This document shows positions 35,458-46,872 of a DNA stretch of 64,000 nucleotides, in pieces. The notes below the pieces were generated by a model. The model made no database searches and was not told the DNA's origin. It worked only from the letters and a program-made list of their open reading frames with translations. Every line of letters begins with the position of its first letter. Within the stretch, counting starts at the first letter, position 1. Location of the stretch: positions 2,328,501 through 2,392,500 of the forward strand of contig VICG01000007.1 in the NCBI GenBank assembly GCA_008692225.1. Direction: 5' to 3'. This DNA comes from Monilinia fructicola (lineage: Eukaryota; Ascomycota; Leotiomycetes; Helotiales; Sclerotiniaceae). A program made the position numbers and the translations under genes.

Positions 35458-36668
35458 AATGGCAGTAATTGTTGTCTAAATGCTGCAATTGTGTGCTCTA
35501 GTTGTATACGCAGTCTGGTAATCGTCGCATGTGTACCTGGATGATTGAATGTATGTATGATATATGCCCCACCATGAATGACTTTGTATTTCAACCGAGG
35601 ACTTCGGTGATTAGATGATCCGGATCCAGGTCTGATGACAGCTAGCTCCGGAAAAACATTTCACGTGACTATTATTGTATGCTTTGAATTTATTCATCAG
35701 AAGTTTTTCCAAGAAGCTTTTGCATTGTGCTGATTGGATTCAGGGGAGCAAGCGTTCACGGGTATGCAAGAAGTCTTGTGCGTTATGATCATTCATTCAA
35801 TGAGATTTTGCTCGGGGTCATTTTGTGATATTGGTTTAAGAGAGAGTTAGTTGCTTGGATGGACACTCACTAATTAAATGGCGTGGCCGTGATGGATTGT
35901 CCATGGATTATGATGTCGATCTAGACTTGCAATCAATCAATCAATCAAACGACCTGGATTGATTGTTAATGGCCAAATTGGCCTGTTCTATTCACAGTTC
36001 TGAGTTTGATCGACAATTATTACCACCAGTCGTTGGCTAAGTGGCCCAAGCACTGGTTTGTCTACTACATCAATGTCTGTCATATAGACACTTTGGTATG
36101 AAATTCTTCTTCAGATGTTCAAACCTGCAAATGGATGTGGCTATCTTCTAGCTATGTGACTGATGCGGAGGAGTCGGGGTGCTGTTCTTAGTAAAGAGTG
36201 GCAAGGGATATGAATGAAAGATAAGGATCGGTAGAGGGTTGAAATTGTGCTCAAGCATTATGAGGGTCCAACCAGGTGAGTCTCTATATTTGGCTCATTA
36301 AAGTGGGTGATTATTTGTCTCCTTCAGATACCTGTTATCATATCATGAATGGGGTGTAAACTATTGCACCGCAAAAGGTCAGGGGTTATTCGGTTTTTAA
36401 ATGCATCAAGAAAACCCTTCCATACCAAGTCCTTGCCGCCAAGTTTTTTGGAATACAAAAAGTTATATCCGAGTTTCATCTACCCTTATTATTTATTTTT
36501 CATCTTCATGAATTTAGACTTTTGATCCTTCTCTGCCACTGGCTCATGCACACATCCAAGAGCCCAAACTCCAACCATTCGGGCGAAAGTATATAAAACC
36601 ATCCTTCCTCTAATTAGCAAGTTTAATCTTTATATTGTTATGCTGTTGTTTCGTCACTCTGGTTGAAA
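35458..36668. other. Intergenic, PEX7 promoter side
   Basis: A 1.2-kb region without a supported gene. AATCAATC repeats at 35,931-35,946 are the only simple sequence. Confidence 0.5.
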
Positions 36669-37071
36669 ATGAGTTTATTATTAGAAGACGCACAAGGGGC
36701 AAATTTTGATGAAATTTCTTTAAAGAATATCATTAGCAGTTGAATGTGTTGTATAAAACGGCAGCTCCCGAAGAGACACTCACAATGCCAGGGGAGGACA
36801 ACTGGAAGAGCTCAAGAACATGGCTCAGCTCGATTATACTCGACTTAAAGAAGTTCCTGAGGGCGATAAAGCAAACCGTAATGAAGAGATTGAGGATCTC
36901 ATCGTTAATGAAGCTTCTGAAGTAGAAGATGATCGCAGCATTAAGGTTGCTATCAAAGAAACTGCCGAAACTTCCGGCGCTGGCAATGAATCAGGAATTG
37001 AGAATTATGGAGGAAGCGTTAAAGTGTAAGGAAAGCAAAGATTTCGCTGCAAAAGAGGAAATCCCGGTTCA
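36669..37071 (+). pseudogene. Frame-broken remnant of a coiled-coil-type protein
   Basis: Coding-looking segments follow one another in changing frames: MSLLLEDAQGANFDEISLKN (from 36,669), then LNVLYKTAAPEETLTMP (frame +2), then QLEELKNMAQLDYTRLKEVP to the acidic run IEDLIVNEASEVEDDRS (another frame), then MEEALKCKESKDFAAKEEIP. No GT-AG introns explain the shifts. A GTATGA donor-like site closes the last segment at 37,072. The family is not recognised. Either a decayed gene or a gene with sequence errors. Confidence 0.35.
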
Positions 37072-37249
37072 ACAGGTATGATTTGCCACTGCCAGTACGG
37101 TAATGTCACGTGATCTATAAATGCAACCCCACCTCTTGGCTTTCAATTCAGATGATCCTCATTCTCAATGAGTTACACGAAGAAGGATTACATACAACAC
37201 GACCTCCATCTCTGATCATTGTTCACTTGGAAAATACCTCTCTAAAATC

Positions 37250-38703
37250 ATGGAGGCTTTTCTTTCAAGGAAAAAGCGAAAGTTGTCTGATTCCTCTCAA
37301 CCGCTACCAAATCCAGGCACGATTGACCATCTCAATGACTTAGTTGCTCCAGATGACGAATCGACGGACTTCAAACTGGCTTTGCTATCATCTTTGCATC
37401 CCAATATTGAACAACAAGTCCTTCTTGAGATTCTACTAGAACAAAATGGCGAAGTTGAGAAGGCTTCGGCTTCGTTGTTCAATTCAGAACCCAACCTTCT
37501 ACCAACAACTAAGAAATTATCATCCGGGGTAGGATATCAAAGCTCTCTTTCTAATTTTATTTCGAGTGAGAGCTCCATGACACGACTGAAACCTATATTA
37601 AAGAAAGGGAAAACTCTTCACTTATATTCTAGCAAAGATGTAGCAGCTCACACTCCCTGTTCTATCATACATAACTTCCTTCCCGTGGAAGAGGCCAATG
37701 CTTTGCTTGAAGAACTATTGATAGAAGCCCAGACATTCGAAAGAATGACATTTCAGTTGTTTGATAATGTTGTTACAAGTCCTCATACGTCTTGTTTCTT
37801 TGTGGAGAGTTTGTCAGAGAAAATGGCTCAGAAGACTGAATATATCTATAATGGTGATCTCTTAACGGTGAGTGAAATTCAGTACAGCTAGCTTACTGGC
37901 AACTTCTGAAGAATGGCTTGTCCAGAATTTCAGATTACTAACCTGGTGACATGTAGGATGTTCGCCAGCTCACGCCGCAGATGAGCAAAATTTCGGCCAA
38001 AGTTCAAGATGCTGTCAATTCAGCAGTAGCAACCCGGATTAAAACGCACTATCCCAACGGTCAGAAGCTTAAATATCAATCGCCTGACATATGGAAGCCT
38101 AATGCAGCAGTTGTCAACTGCTACAATGGCGCTACGGAAAGTTTGGGGTACCATAGTGACCAGCCCACTTACCTTGGGCCACGCGCAATCATAGGATCGA
38201 TCTCTTTGGGTGTTGCTCGCGAATTTCGTGTCCGAAAAATCATCCCTCAAGAATCGGATTCGAAAGAGAAAAGCAAAGAGGCATCGGATGCCGAAGGTCA
38301 AATTGCTATCCATCTCCCACATAACTCTTTGCTCGTAATGCATGCCGAAATGCAAGAATCTTGGAAGCACAGCATTGCACCAGCACAAGTCATTGATCCT
38401 CATCCTATTTCTGGTAATCGACGAATAAACATTACATACCGAGATTATAAGCCTTCATTTCATCCCAAGTTCACACCAAAATGCAAATGTGGGGTTCCGA
38501 CTGTATTGAGGGTTGTACAAAGGAAGAAGGAAAACCTAGGTCGATACTTTTGGATGTGCTACGTCGGAAATGTTCCTGGAAAGGAAGGTTGTACATTCTT
38601 CAAATGGGCCGAGTTCGATGATGATGGAAACCCAGTAATAGATGACAGAACAAAAGCTAAGGTTAGCGTCAGTGGTCCTGATAGTCACAACGATCGCTCT
38701 TGA
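37250..38703 (+). CDS. AlkB-type 2OG-Fe(II) dioxygenase with N-terminal CUE and C-terminal GRF zinc finger
   Basis: Two exons, 37250-37867 and 37957-38703 (89-nt intron, GTGAGT...TAG), 454 aa. Residues ~40-80 look like a CUE ubiquitin-binding domain (LALLSSLHPNIEQQVLLEIL). The catalytic jelly-roll runs from ~125 to 365: the iron ligands are His272-x-Asp274 in GYHSDQPTYLGP and a distal His near 344 (WKHSIAP), and the 2-oxoglutarate Arg pair is in RRINITYRDY near 361. Residues ~378-425 form a GRF zinc finger (CKCG ... GRYFWMC ... GCTFFKWAEF), a single-strand nucleic-acid-binding module. The whole fits a nuclear alkylated-DNA or RNA demethylase of the ALKBH2/3 type whose recruitment may use ubiquitin. 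All catalytic residues are present. Confidence 0.9.
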
Positions 38704-40195
38704 TTTGGATATCCAGCAATCAGTTTTGCCGTAGTTGGTCATCCAGACTTCAAGGGAACACTTCCATTGTGTGTCTGAATTCGGAAGGTATACAAAGCAA
38801 AAATAACATGCAATTACATCCAGACGAGACAGCGAAGAGGGTCATAGTCATCTCCTCCTGGTTTAATTAGAGTTCAGAGGTGATCTTTGACACCTACCAA
38901 CTGTCATTCACCATCAATTACATCCCCTTCAACATTTCAAATTTCTGTTGATTCATGTCCTGCCCTAGGAATTATATCTCTACTTTGATCTATCTCAGCA
39001 AGATTCCAACAATAATCATTTACGAGCTGTTATTGACCTCGGTAACTTCCCTGGATTGTTCGAATAAGGAAATTGGCTAGTACTATACTATAGTTTAGTA
39101 GCCTATATCATTGTAACGACCAAACACTAGTGTCGAAAGTAGTAGAGCAGTTCAACAAGGTTAGCTCTGCTAGGTCCTCGAAAGCAAAAGGAAGATGCAC
39201 CCTTATTGTATATCAAACTTCTTCTTTATAGGTTCAAAAGTCATGCGCATCAAGGTCAAGTAACAAGAGATTGCTGAGGTCCACATTTACAAATTTCTCA
39301 CAAATTTCTTCCTGCGGAATCCTTAGAATTGTCCGAAATGTCCTCAAAGAAACGCCTTCGCAAACTTCCAAGTAAGACGAAACACTAAAACTCCGGTCGT
39401 ATTCTTTGGACGGGCTTCACACCTTCATTTAAAGTTTTTCACTGAATTCCAAAGCATCGCATAACTTGAGCGTGGAGATTATAAGAGGTGTGATCACCAG
39501 TGGAGTTCATACCTTTTCATCAGCTTCGGAATTCTGACAAAATCTTTTGAAGAAAGGGTCATTGGAGACCATGGAGAGGGTGCAAAAGCTGTGATTACTG
39601 AGAATGAAGTATATAGGGACATGGAATTGCACTAGGGCGGGTTTTGCATGGGCTTGGAAGGTGAGACACAAAGATAGGAATGAAGATTCAAGGAAATCCA
39701 TGAGAGGAACTGGAATAAGTATGAACAGGGAACTGACTTTAGTTATCAAGACGAGAATTGCACATGTTAAATTCTAGGATACCACCTGGCTTTGAGTCGT
39801 ACGTATCTTCTATGTGCCGTTTTAGATGAATCTGGGTTCGCAAGCCACAAAGATTTCGTTGTTTCAATATAGTTATTACCTGCGTGAACTTTACTTTCAT
39901 GTATCCCAAAGCAAGAAAGGAGGAACAACTTCACTATCTGGTTTTCAATCAAAGTACTGCAAGATTCAAAATAATTTGCTGACATGTGTATCTCAGGTTT
40001 GCATTCGACCTATTTCCAAACAAAAACAACTAAGACTAATCAGCCCTGTAAACCAAAACCTCGATACACACAGCATCTTCGAACTCTCTCAAGATACCCA
40101 CTATTCCAGTCAAACCACTTACAGCCCATCAACCATACTACGTGTTCATAAATGCCCACTAATTCTTCACCCCAATCATTCAATCCCTCACCAAC
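38704..40195. other. Intergenic, one doubtful minus-strand frame
   Basis: At 39,507-39,760 the minus strand has about 83 open codons starting hydrophobic (ILVLITKVSSLFILIPVPL) with three Cys and ending at a GTATGA donor-like site. It could be an exon of a small secreted protein, but no ATG in frame and no second exon were found. The rest shows nothing. Confidence 0.4.
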
Positions 40196-41204
40196 CTACC
40201 CAGTCCAAAGCGCCGGCCCCGGAATCGTATAATTCGTCAAGGTCACATAAGGATTGAAGTAAATTCCCGGATCAGTTTCCTTATAAAAACTTGTCGCGAG
40301 TACACCGGCTGGATTAGCGGTTCCGGAACCCGTTACGTCGATGTTGACGCAGAAAGGATAGTTTTGGGCGCCGTCGAGTGTGGTAGCGCCGTGCAGGGCG
40401 ATTATCTCGTGGCGGAATACGTAGTGGCCTATGGGTGAGGATGTTAATTGGGGGGATAAGAGCGAAAAAGGGGACTCGAGAAGGATGGTTGAGAGATTAG
40501 GTCATGGTATGTTTGAATAAGAGACCAAGATACATACCTGCTGCAAGTGTCTTCGGTACAGTGACCGTCCAAGAATTATTATTCGCGATCAAACTCCCAG
40601 TTGCCCAAACTTGAGTACTGAAGTTGATACCTGAGTGATCAATCTTAACAAATTTCAGGTTGCTTTTATTGACCTATTATTTATTGTATTAGTTTGTCAG
40701 GTTTTCGGTGGAAGATTTCGAGTCATAATGCCTTGGGGAAGTTACTTACAGTCGAGCAGTTCCCCCCACAGTTAGCAACATAAGTCAACACTGGACCAAT
40801 ATTATGCGGCCAAGTGGTCCATTGGAACTGAATTGTTCCTCCTGCAGGGACGGTCGCTGATACATTAGCATTGACTGCATTTTTATGACAGACTATGTTT
40901 GATGTTCTTCAAAGTTCATTAGTCTATATTCATCACATCTTATTCAATCCACAGTAAAGGGTCAGCTGAGGTATAAGAGAAAGACGCACTGATATTGATC
41001 AGGTGGGATGAATCCCAAATCTAAAGCCTCTTCGTACCATCCAGGAGTTTGGGGATAAGGTTGTTTGTTGACAATGTCGTACCAATAAGATACTTGCCAG
41101 CCGGATGTATACACGCCGTTAGCAACTATACCGGAGACATAGCCGTGGGCTATGGCTGTAGTGATGAGAGAGAGAAGAGTTGTTGATTTCGTTAGAAATT
41201 GCAT
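40196..41204 (-). CDS. AA9 lytic polysaccharide monooxygenase (former GH61)
   Basis: Four exons: 40990-41204, 40750-40906, 40538-40673 and 40196-40428, 246 aa. A signal peptide of 19 residues ends ...TTAIA, leaving His20 as mature residue 1, the essential N-terminal His of the copper histidine brace. The second brace His is in [13 protein letters not shown] (His106), and the axial Tyr is in [10 protein letters not shown] (Tyr193). Cys pairs expected for AA9 are present ([17 protein letters not shown]). No CBM1 or C-terminal linker: single-domain form. AA9 enzymes cleave cellulose or hemicellulose oxidatively outside the cell. It is the outermost gene of a run of three secreted-protein genes. 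Confidence 0.93.
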
Positions 41205-41271
41205 GATTGATGTGGAAGCTATGAATCAGAACTTTGGAGGTGAAAGTGAGGAAAAATTAGACTTTGAGATG

Positions 41272-41326
<55 letters not shown>

Positions 41327-42294
41327 GTGAAGTGGGTAAATACAGAGCGAAAGGATCCCAGAAGAGCAATGTCAAAAGAAGCGTGTGATTATGCTCTGAG
41401 ATGCAATATTATACGAAAGTAGCATTCGGCACAAGCGTTGGTCGAAAATCCGGGGTAGTGGAGGCTCTTTTCATATACAATATAGAGGTCCAATAGTTAT
41501 TGGTGCAACTTTCTCTGACTCTGGGGAAATGGAATTAAGTGGAACATACCAATACAACGTTAATATAAAAAAACCGTCGAGGATGTTGCCAAGATGGTCA
41601 TAATTGTGCGCTTTTATATTGCAGCGGGATTTCGGAACGGTGAGGCGAGTGGGATTGACATCACGTCACATTTCAATGAAGTGTTAAGGAAGGATACCTG
41701 AGTCGATCGGAACTACTGCATTTGGCATTTTGTTATAATCAAGGTTGGTCGTAAAAAGTAGCTTTCCGTTACCTATTATTCATGCGGTAGCTTGATTTGC
41801 TGACGCTGAGCATGTTTGTGTCAAATTTTATATGAGTTCTACGAAGACTTGCTAGGTTCTGATCTAATCGGACTTGTATGATCCGAGTGTGAACAATAGT
41901 TTTACCGTTTCTTTTTTATATCATTAGTTTTCATTCTGAGATCTACACTTTTTCTTTATTTCGCCACAGATGATCTATTGAGCTTTCAGATGGTTGCGGA
42001 ACAAGGAGCCTATGTCCCGGTTAAGAGGGACTTATCATCTTTTTCTTCAGCTCAGTTGACACACACTCTTCGCAGTTCAACCGAGGCTGTTATATTTTTC
42101 AAACTTATAAGCCTTGGTAGAAGGACAAATCTTCTGCCAGTACCCTCACATGTCATGATCCAGCTCTACACTTTGCTTGGGACAGTAGTCAACGCTTGGC
42201 GTTCACTAATTTTTTGAGAAAGTATATGCCAATACAAAGGCCATTGACTCTATGGATTTCTGGAATCATCAGATGGATATACCAATATCAGGCA
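41205..42294. other. Intergenic, LPMO promoter side
   Basis: An AC dinucleotide tract follows the LPMO start by about 70 bp on its upstream side. No supported gene; the frame at 41,978-42,217 lacks a proper start and motifs. Confidence 0.5.
41274..41326. repeat. (AC)n then (AT)n dinucleotide microsatellite
   Basis: About 19 AC units followed by six AT units, located in the presumed 5' leader or promoter of the LPMO gene. Confidence 0.95.
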
Positions 42295-44691
42295 TCATCC
42301 TTTGACCAAGTTGGCAGGACAAACCTAGAATTAAAGAAATCAACAGTTGAGATCACAATTGTTTTTAGAAAACAACATACCATGACTAAAGGCCGAACAT
42401 TTCTTATATCTCCACATGAACCATAATCAGGAGTAATAGAATCTTCTTCATCAGACGTCGGAAGATGGCACGGCCATACCGTTTCACCACACTTGATAGA
42501 TCCCTCAGGAAACCTAGGTTCTTCGTAAGTACAGTCATAACCTATGAGTTTTCCAAGGGAATGCGGTGCTCTTCTCTCTAAGCCTCCGGCCGGTCGACCA
42601 CTAGGTAGGCTTTCAACATCAACTGTGGTAGTCGTAGGTTTTCCTTTGATCGTGGTTGTTACAATGTAGGTTGGATCAGGAACAGCATCAAGAACTTGAA
42701 TTATGCTTTTATCTAATGCAACAACCTCGGTACAATCTGTATTCAAATCGTGACTATAACCCAGTGGTACCAAAAAGGCATCATAAGTCACCATGCCTGT
42801 TACAGGTGGGACACTCCAAATGAGTAATACTTCAGTAGTGGGAGATGGCAGAACGGTACTGGTACTTGATGTAGTCGATGCGGCTTTTGGAACCGTCGTA
42901 CTGATACTTAATTTAGTGGATACAACTGTTGACAATGGTATTGGAGAGCCATTAGACACCGACAGTTTTGTGTAACCGGCTGGTACAGAGATAGTTGAAT
43001 CGCACCAACTCGTTGTGCTTTTCCCCGATACAGCATACGCGGGCCCTAATTGATCTCCATAAGCACATTGGCAAAGTGTTGCTGATATCATGGAAGCGCT
43101 ACTACTAGCTAGGGCCTTTGCGTAACTCGTTGTAACGAAAGAACATGTATTCGAGATAGTTGAAGGTACAAAAGATCCTGTGGATACTGAAACTTGGGTA
43201 AATCCGTTCGGTACGGGAGTTGCAGCATCGCACCAACTAGTTGTATCTGTACCGGATACTGCATAGATTGGTTTGATCTGTTCGGTCCCATTGCATTTAC
43301 AAACGATATTGGAAGCTATGGATTTGCTACTTCCTGAAGATGCAGTTTCAAACGAGCAGCCTGTATTTATGGCAGTAGAAGAAGTTGTAGCGGAAGCATA
43401 GGCTGTGATATTGATTGACATCAGCAATGTCTGCTGCCAATTCAAGAAATCCAAGTCGAATAATTGAGGGGAGTCGACATCTGGAATCAAAGAGATACAA
43501 GGACAGTTTCTATTAGGATTCTGAATCTCTGTAAGCATATATGGGAGGCTTCAAGAGTATGGTAGACTTACTACAGCGCAAAAGCCCTTGCTACCCTGAC
43601 AAACGTCCTCGTTGCAAAGAGGCTGAAGATGTCAGCAACAATAACATAAGCGATTGTAATAACATACCGAATCTGGGCCTTTTGTAGCAGTCGAAGCACA
43701 GTCATTGCTGGTAATCGTGGAAGATGGAATTGCCTTCAATAGCCCAATCTTTGGGAAGTTTAGCTTACCAATCAAGCCATCAACTTTCCCACCAGATGTG
43801 TAGACAACTGAAGCTGTTACCACTTGGGAGGCAGCTGCATATGCTGCTAACCAGACTAGAGTTTTTCGCAGCTGGGTAGTTGCCATACTTGCTAGCCCTT
43901 GTTTTAAAGCGGCAGTTGCTTCCGGAGAGAGCCCTATTTCGATATCTTGCCAGGTAGCAGGGTTGATGAACTGGTCGAGCAAGCCGCCGTCCGCTGTATC
44001 TTTGGCTGCAATTTCTAAAAGGCAAGTCAAGACTAAAATACTGTTAATAAAAGAGCATTGTTATACGAGGGTCCTACCACCATCAGCTGCCTCCCTTCGT
44101 GAAAAATAAGCATTTCGCCTGAATCTCTTCGTGGATACTGCATTACATGTCTGTGCTGCAGCAGTAAAAGAATCTTTCAACGATTCTACCAGCTTTTCAG
44201 GCAAAATCATGGAAATATCACCAGCATGCTGTCCATTTCCATCAGCAGTGGCAGTCGCAACAACTACCTGAACAGTTGACGTATTCGTAGGGCTTATAGT
44301 TGTCACTGACAGGTAACTTGGATTAGTCCCAACCCACTGTCAAATGTCAGTAACTTGCCAGTTATGCTCGAGTCAACATACCTGTGTACTGGTTTCGTTT
44401 ACAAGAATTATATATTGAGTATCGGTGCCGTATATTGCTCCTATATATGTATCGGCATCGCCAAGGTCCGACTCCACTGGGTTGATCTAGGTATGGCTGA
44501 GTCAGAGCCATAATTTTCACTGTGATCAAACAAAAACTTACCCCAATCTGACCTGAGCCCGTGGGAGCGATAGCTTTCTCAGAACGGTGATCTATTAGGG
44601 GAGGTGCTGTCATCGATGGGCGAATATCTGGTATATAACCAAGAACCAGAACTATCATCAGCTCTAAAAGTAGTAATCTCTTCTTTGACAT
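42295..44691 (-). CDS. Large predicted secreted protein with two tandem Cys-repeat modules
   Basis: Seven exons: 44542-44691, 44382-44486, 44078-44336, 43668-44014, 43572-43622, 42381-43520 and 42295-42324, 693 aa, all in frame. The N-terminus MSKKRLLLLELMIVLVLG is a signal peptide or anchor. Residues ~95-290 form an Ala/Thr-rich region with one hydrophobic stretch (LVWLAAYAAASQVVTASVVY). At ~287-312 lies a cysteine knot-like segment (PLCNEDVCQGSKGFCAV, NCPCIS) spread over a 51-bp exon and its neighbour. Two ~75-residue repeats follow (~355-425 and ~430-505). Then comes a Ser/Thr-rich linker, two TTTT motifs and a dibasic site (GGLERR), and a last Cys-rich block. I do not recognise a named family. 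It is divergent from the metalloprotease gene at 45.5 kb and may be a cell-surface or extracellular protein. Confidence 0.7.
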
Positions 44692-45511
44692 TTCAACAAA
44701 TTTGGCGTATTTTTGGAGAAGAATGAGAACTGCAATGATAGCTAGATATAGAGATGTCAAGTCAATTTCCTATATAATTTGACTTGGATTGCTTCTTCCA
44801 TTCACAGTACCATATCGAAAGCTTTACTATGAGTTCATCTGTTTGATACCGACCAGGAGGATGTAGTACTACGCCAACATACGCCTAACGCTTTGGCAGT
44901 GCACTTCATGATAATTTTGCATCAAACACCCAATTCTGACCATGAAACGTACAATGAAAGCGTCCATAATTAGAATGTCCCCGAATTAGTTCACAGTCGT
45001 CGACGCTGTAAGCGACCCACATCGCAAACATTGGTTGTGCCGCACGGCGATGTCAAAACAACAACACGTTATGGATCTGATGGTCTTATTACTATACCCA
45101 ACAGTTGGTAGAGTATGGAAACATATTCCAAAGAAAGATTCCAAAGCATCTAACCAACACCATCAGTTTTTATACGCGCTTCTTGTGTCCTCTTACGCTT
45201 TTACATCTGTTCATGGCCACCTCGAAAAGATAATTTTCAGTGATCTTGTCGACCTGATCAGGAAGTTTACAACAATATATTCGTTTCAGAAATGCGGAAA
45301 ATCGGTGTAAGACAAGATAATTTTGCTATAAGTGTTTCAAGCGAGTACAATGCAATATCTCAATCACATCAACGTTGGTAGTAAACTTCCAACAATGAGG
45401 GAGAAAACTCAAAGGGTAAGTCTCATATTTATACAGCTTCCACAGCTAGAGTACATGAGCTTCTTGGAAAATTGGCCTCTTTGTACAAAACATTTCTATA
45501 TGATACTCAAA
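44692..45511. promoter_or_regulatory. Divergent promoter region between two secreted-protein genes
   Basis: An 820-bp gap between divergently read genes for the 693-aa protein and the metalloprotease. No TATA or known operator could be assigned by eye; the frame at 45,035-45,310 is not convincing. Co-regulation is possible but only inferred from the arrangement. Confidence 0.35.
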
Positions 45512-46872
45512 ATGAAGTTGCTAGCATCAATCTATGCTTATACTTTTGTACTCTTGGCACTTCAAGTCACCCTGGCACTAGCTCAGAGCAACCGGTGGTT
45601 TAGAATCGCTGACGACTGTACCACTCGTTAGTGAAAATTATTCTTTCACTCCTCCTCTCCCTCCATATTTACTAAGTCTTCAGAACAAGCAGATTTTATT
45701 CGAGCGGGTGTAAACAACGCTTGTGCATTGGCATCTAATGCCTTGACGACTGCGGGTGTGAATGAATTTGGAAATATTGATACTAGTTTGCCAGCTCCTT
45801 CACAAGAGAGTCAAGATCTCATTGAGTGGCTGTTCGGAGACTATAGTAGAGACGTGCGTCATAGAATTGGAAGTAAGTTGTACTTCGACTGTTACTGCCG
45901 ATGCCAATTCTGAAACTACCCACTGAAATAGTGATTTATCAGACATATTTGAGGTTCATCATGGGATTTTAAGCATGCGAAACCGCGAAGCCCCGGCAGG
46001 AATGAATCTAGGAATAAATGACATTGTAAGAGAACCCCGACCTTAAAGATAATATGTACCTAAAATATTCAATGACTTTATGCCTACAACAGAAGTTCTA
46101 TTGCACCACTAAGAGATATGTCCCAAAGCTTGGTGGTGGACATGGTGGTGTGATGTATGACACTGGTAATTTGCACCCGTTCTATCATAATACTGTCTTT
46201 GACGACATTTAGATATACAAGCAGGCGCAAGAGTTTCTGAAAAAGTTAGCTGTGCATTGAGTCTGATGTGGACATTAAACTCACAAAACATAGAAGAGAA
46301 CAAGGGTCATTTCCAGATACAGATATGTCCATGGTTCTTGGATTTTGCTATGAGTGCGCCTTTTCAATGGACTTCGAGTATCCGAAGGCAAATCTGGGCG
46401 AAACTTACACCAATAAGGTGGTTAATACGTCCGATAGTTTCAAGACTCGTATATACAGCCATTGATTCTGTGGCGCTGTTTGAAAAGGTTCTCCTTCACG
46501 AGGTAAGTTGTTATTATGAAAGGAAAAATTTACTTTGCTGACAACTGATAGATGACCCATGCACACCCAAACATAGATTATCGTACAAAAGACGTGGGAG
46601 CCTTTTCAGGCTACGGTTAGGTGCCAAGCTCGAGTTCAATTCGTGCCCAAGCTGATGCATCATAGGATGGGCAAATTGTAGGAAACTATCGAAAGTGGGT
46701 TCAGTAACTGTTGGACCTGGTAATAACGCTGGTAAGAGGAAACATCATTTCTAGCACTACTGAATTGTGTCGATGATAACATTAAGCAGATAGTTTCGCA
46801 CTTTATGGAGCAGCGTGTACAATCATGGCTCGTGGGGGTATAATTCAAGAAGATGGGACATTTTTCACATGA
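45512..46872 (+). CDS. Secreted zinc metalloprotease, M35-like (lysine-specific metallo-endopeptidase type)
   Basis: Eight small exons: 45512-45626, 45684-45872, 45943-46025, 46093-46165, 46213-46502, 46552-46615, 46666-46731 and 46790-46872. Every junction keeps frame; 320 aa. A 25-residue signal peptide ends at LALAQ. The mature part starts NRWFRIADDC and has a Cys-containing middle (CTTKRYV, VSCALSL, IQICPWFL). The zinc site is LLHEMTH (His249, Glu250, His253), cut by an intron between Glu and Met. Downstream are GYGWANCRKL and NADSFALYGAA, the conserved ending of this fungal family, where the Asp in NADSFALY would be the third ligand position. No frame is broken, although without splicing it looks disrupted. 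Acts extracellularly on protein; substrate unknown. Confidence 0.85.

Noticed and set aside
45727..46541. First impression that the metalloprotease gene is a pseudogene, because frames change and stops appear
   Set aside because: All breaks disappear when eight exons with normal GT-AG introns are joined; the zinc motif and C-terminal signature are restored.
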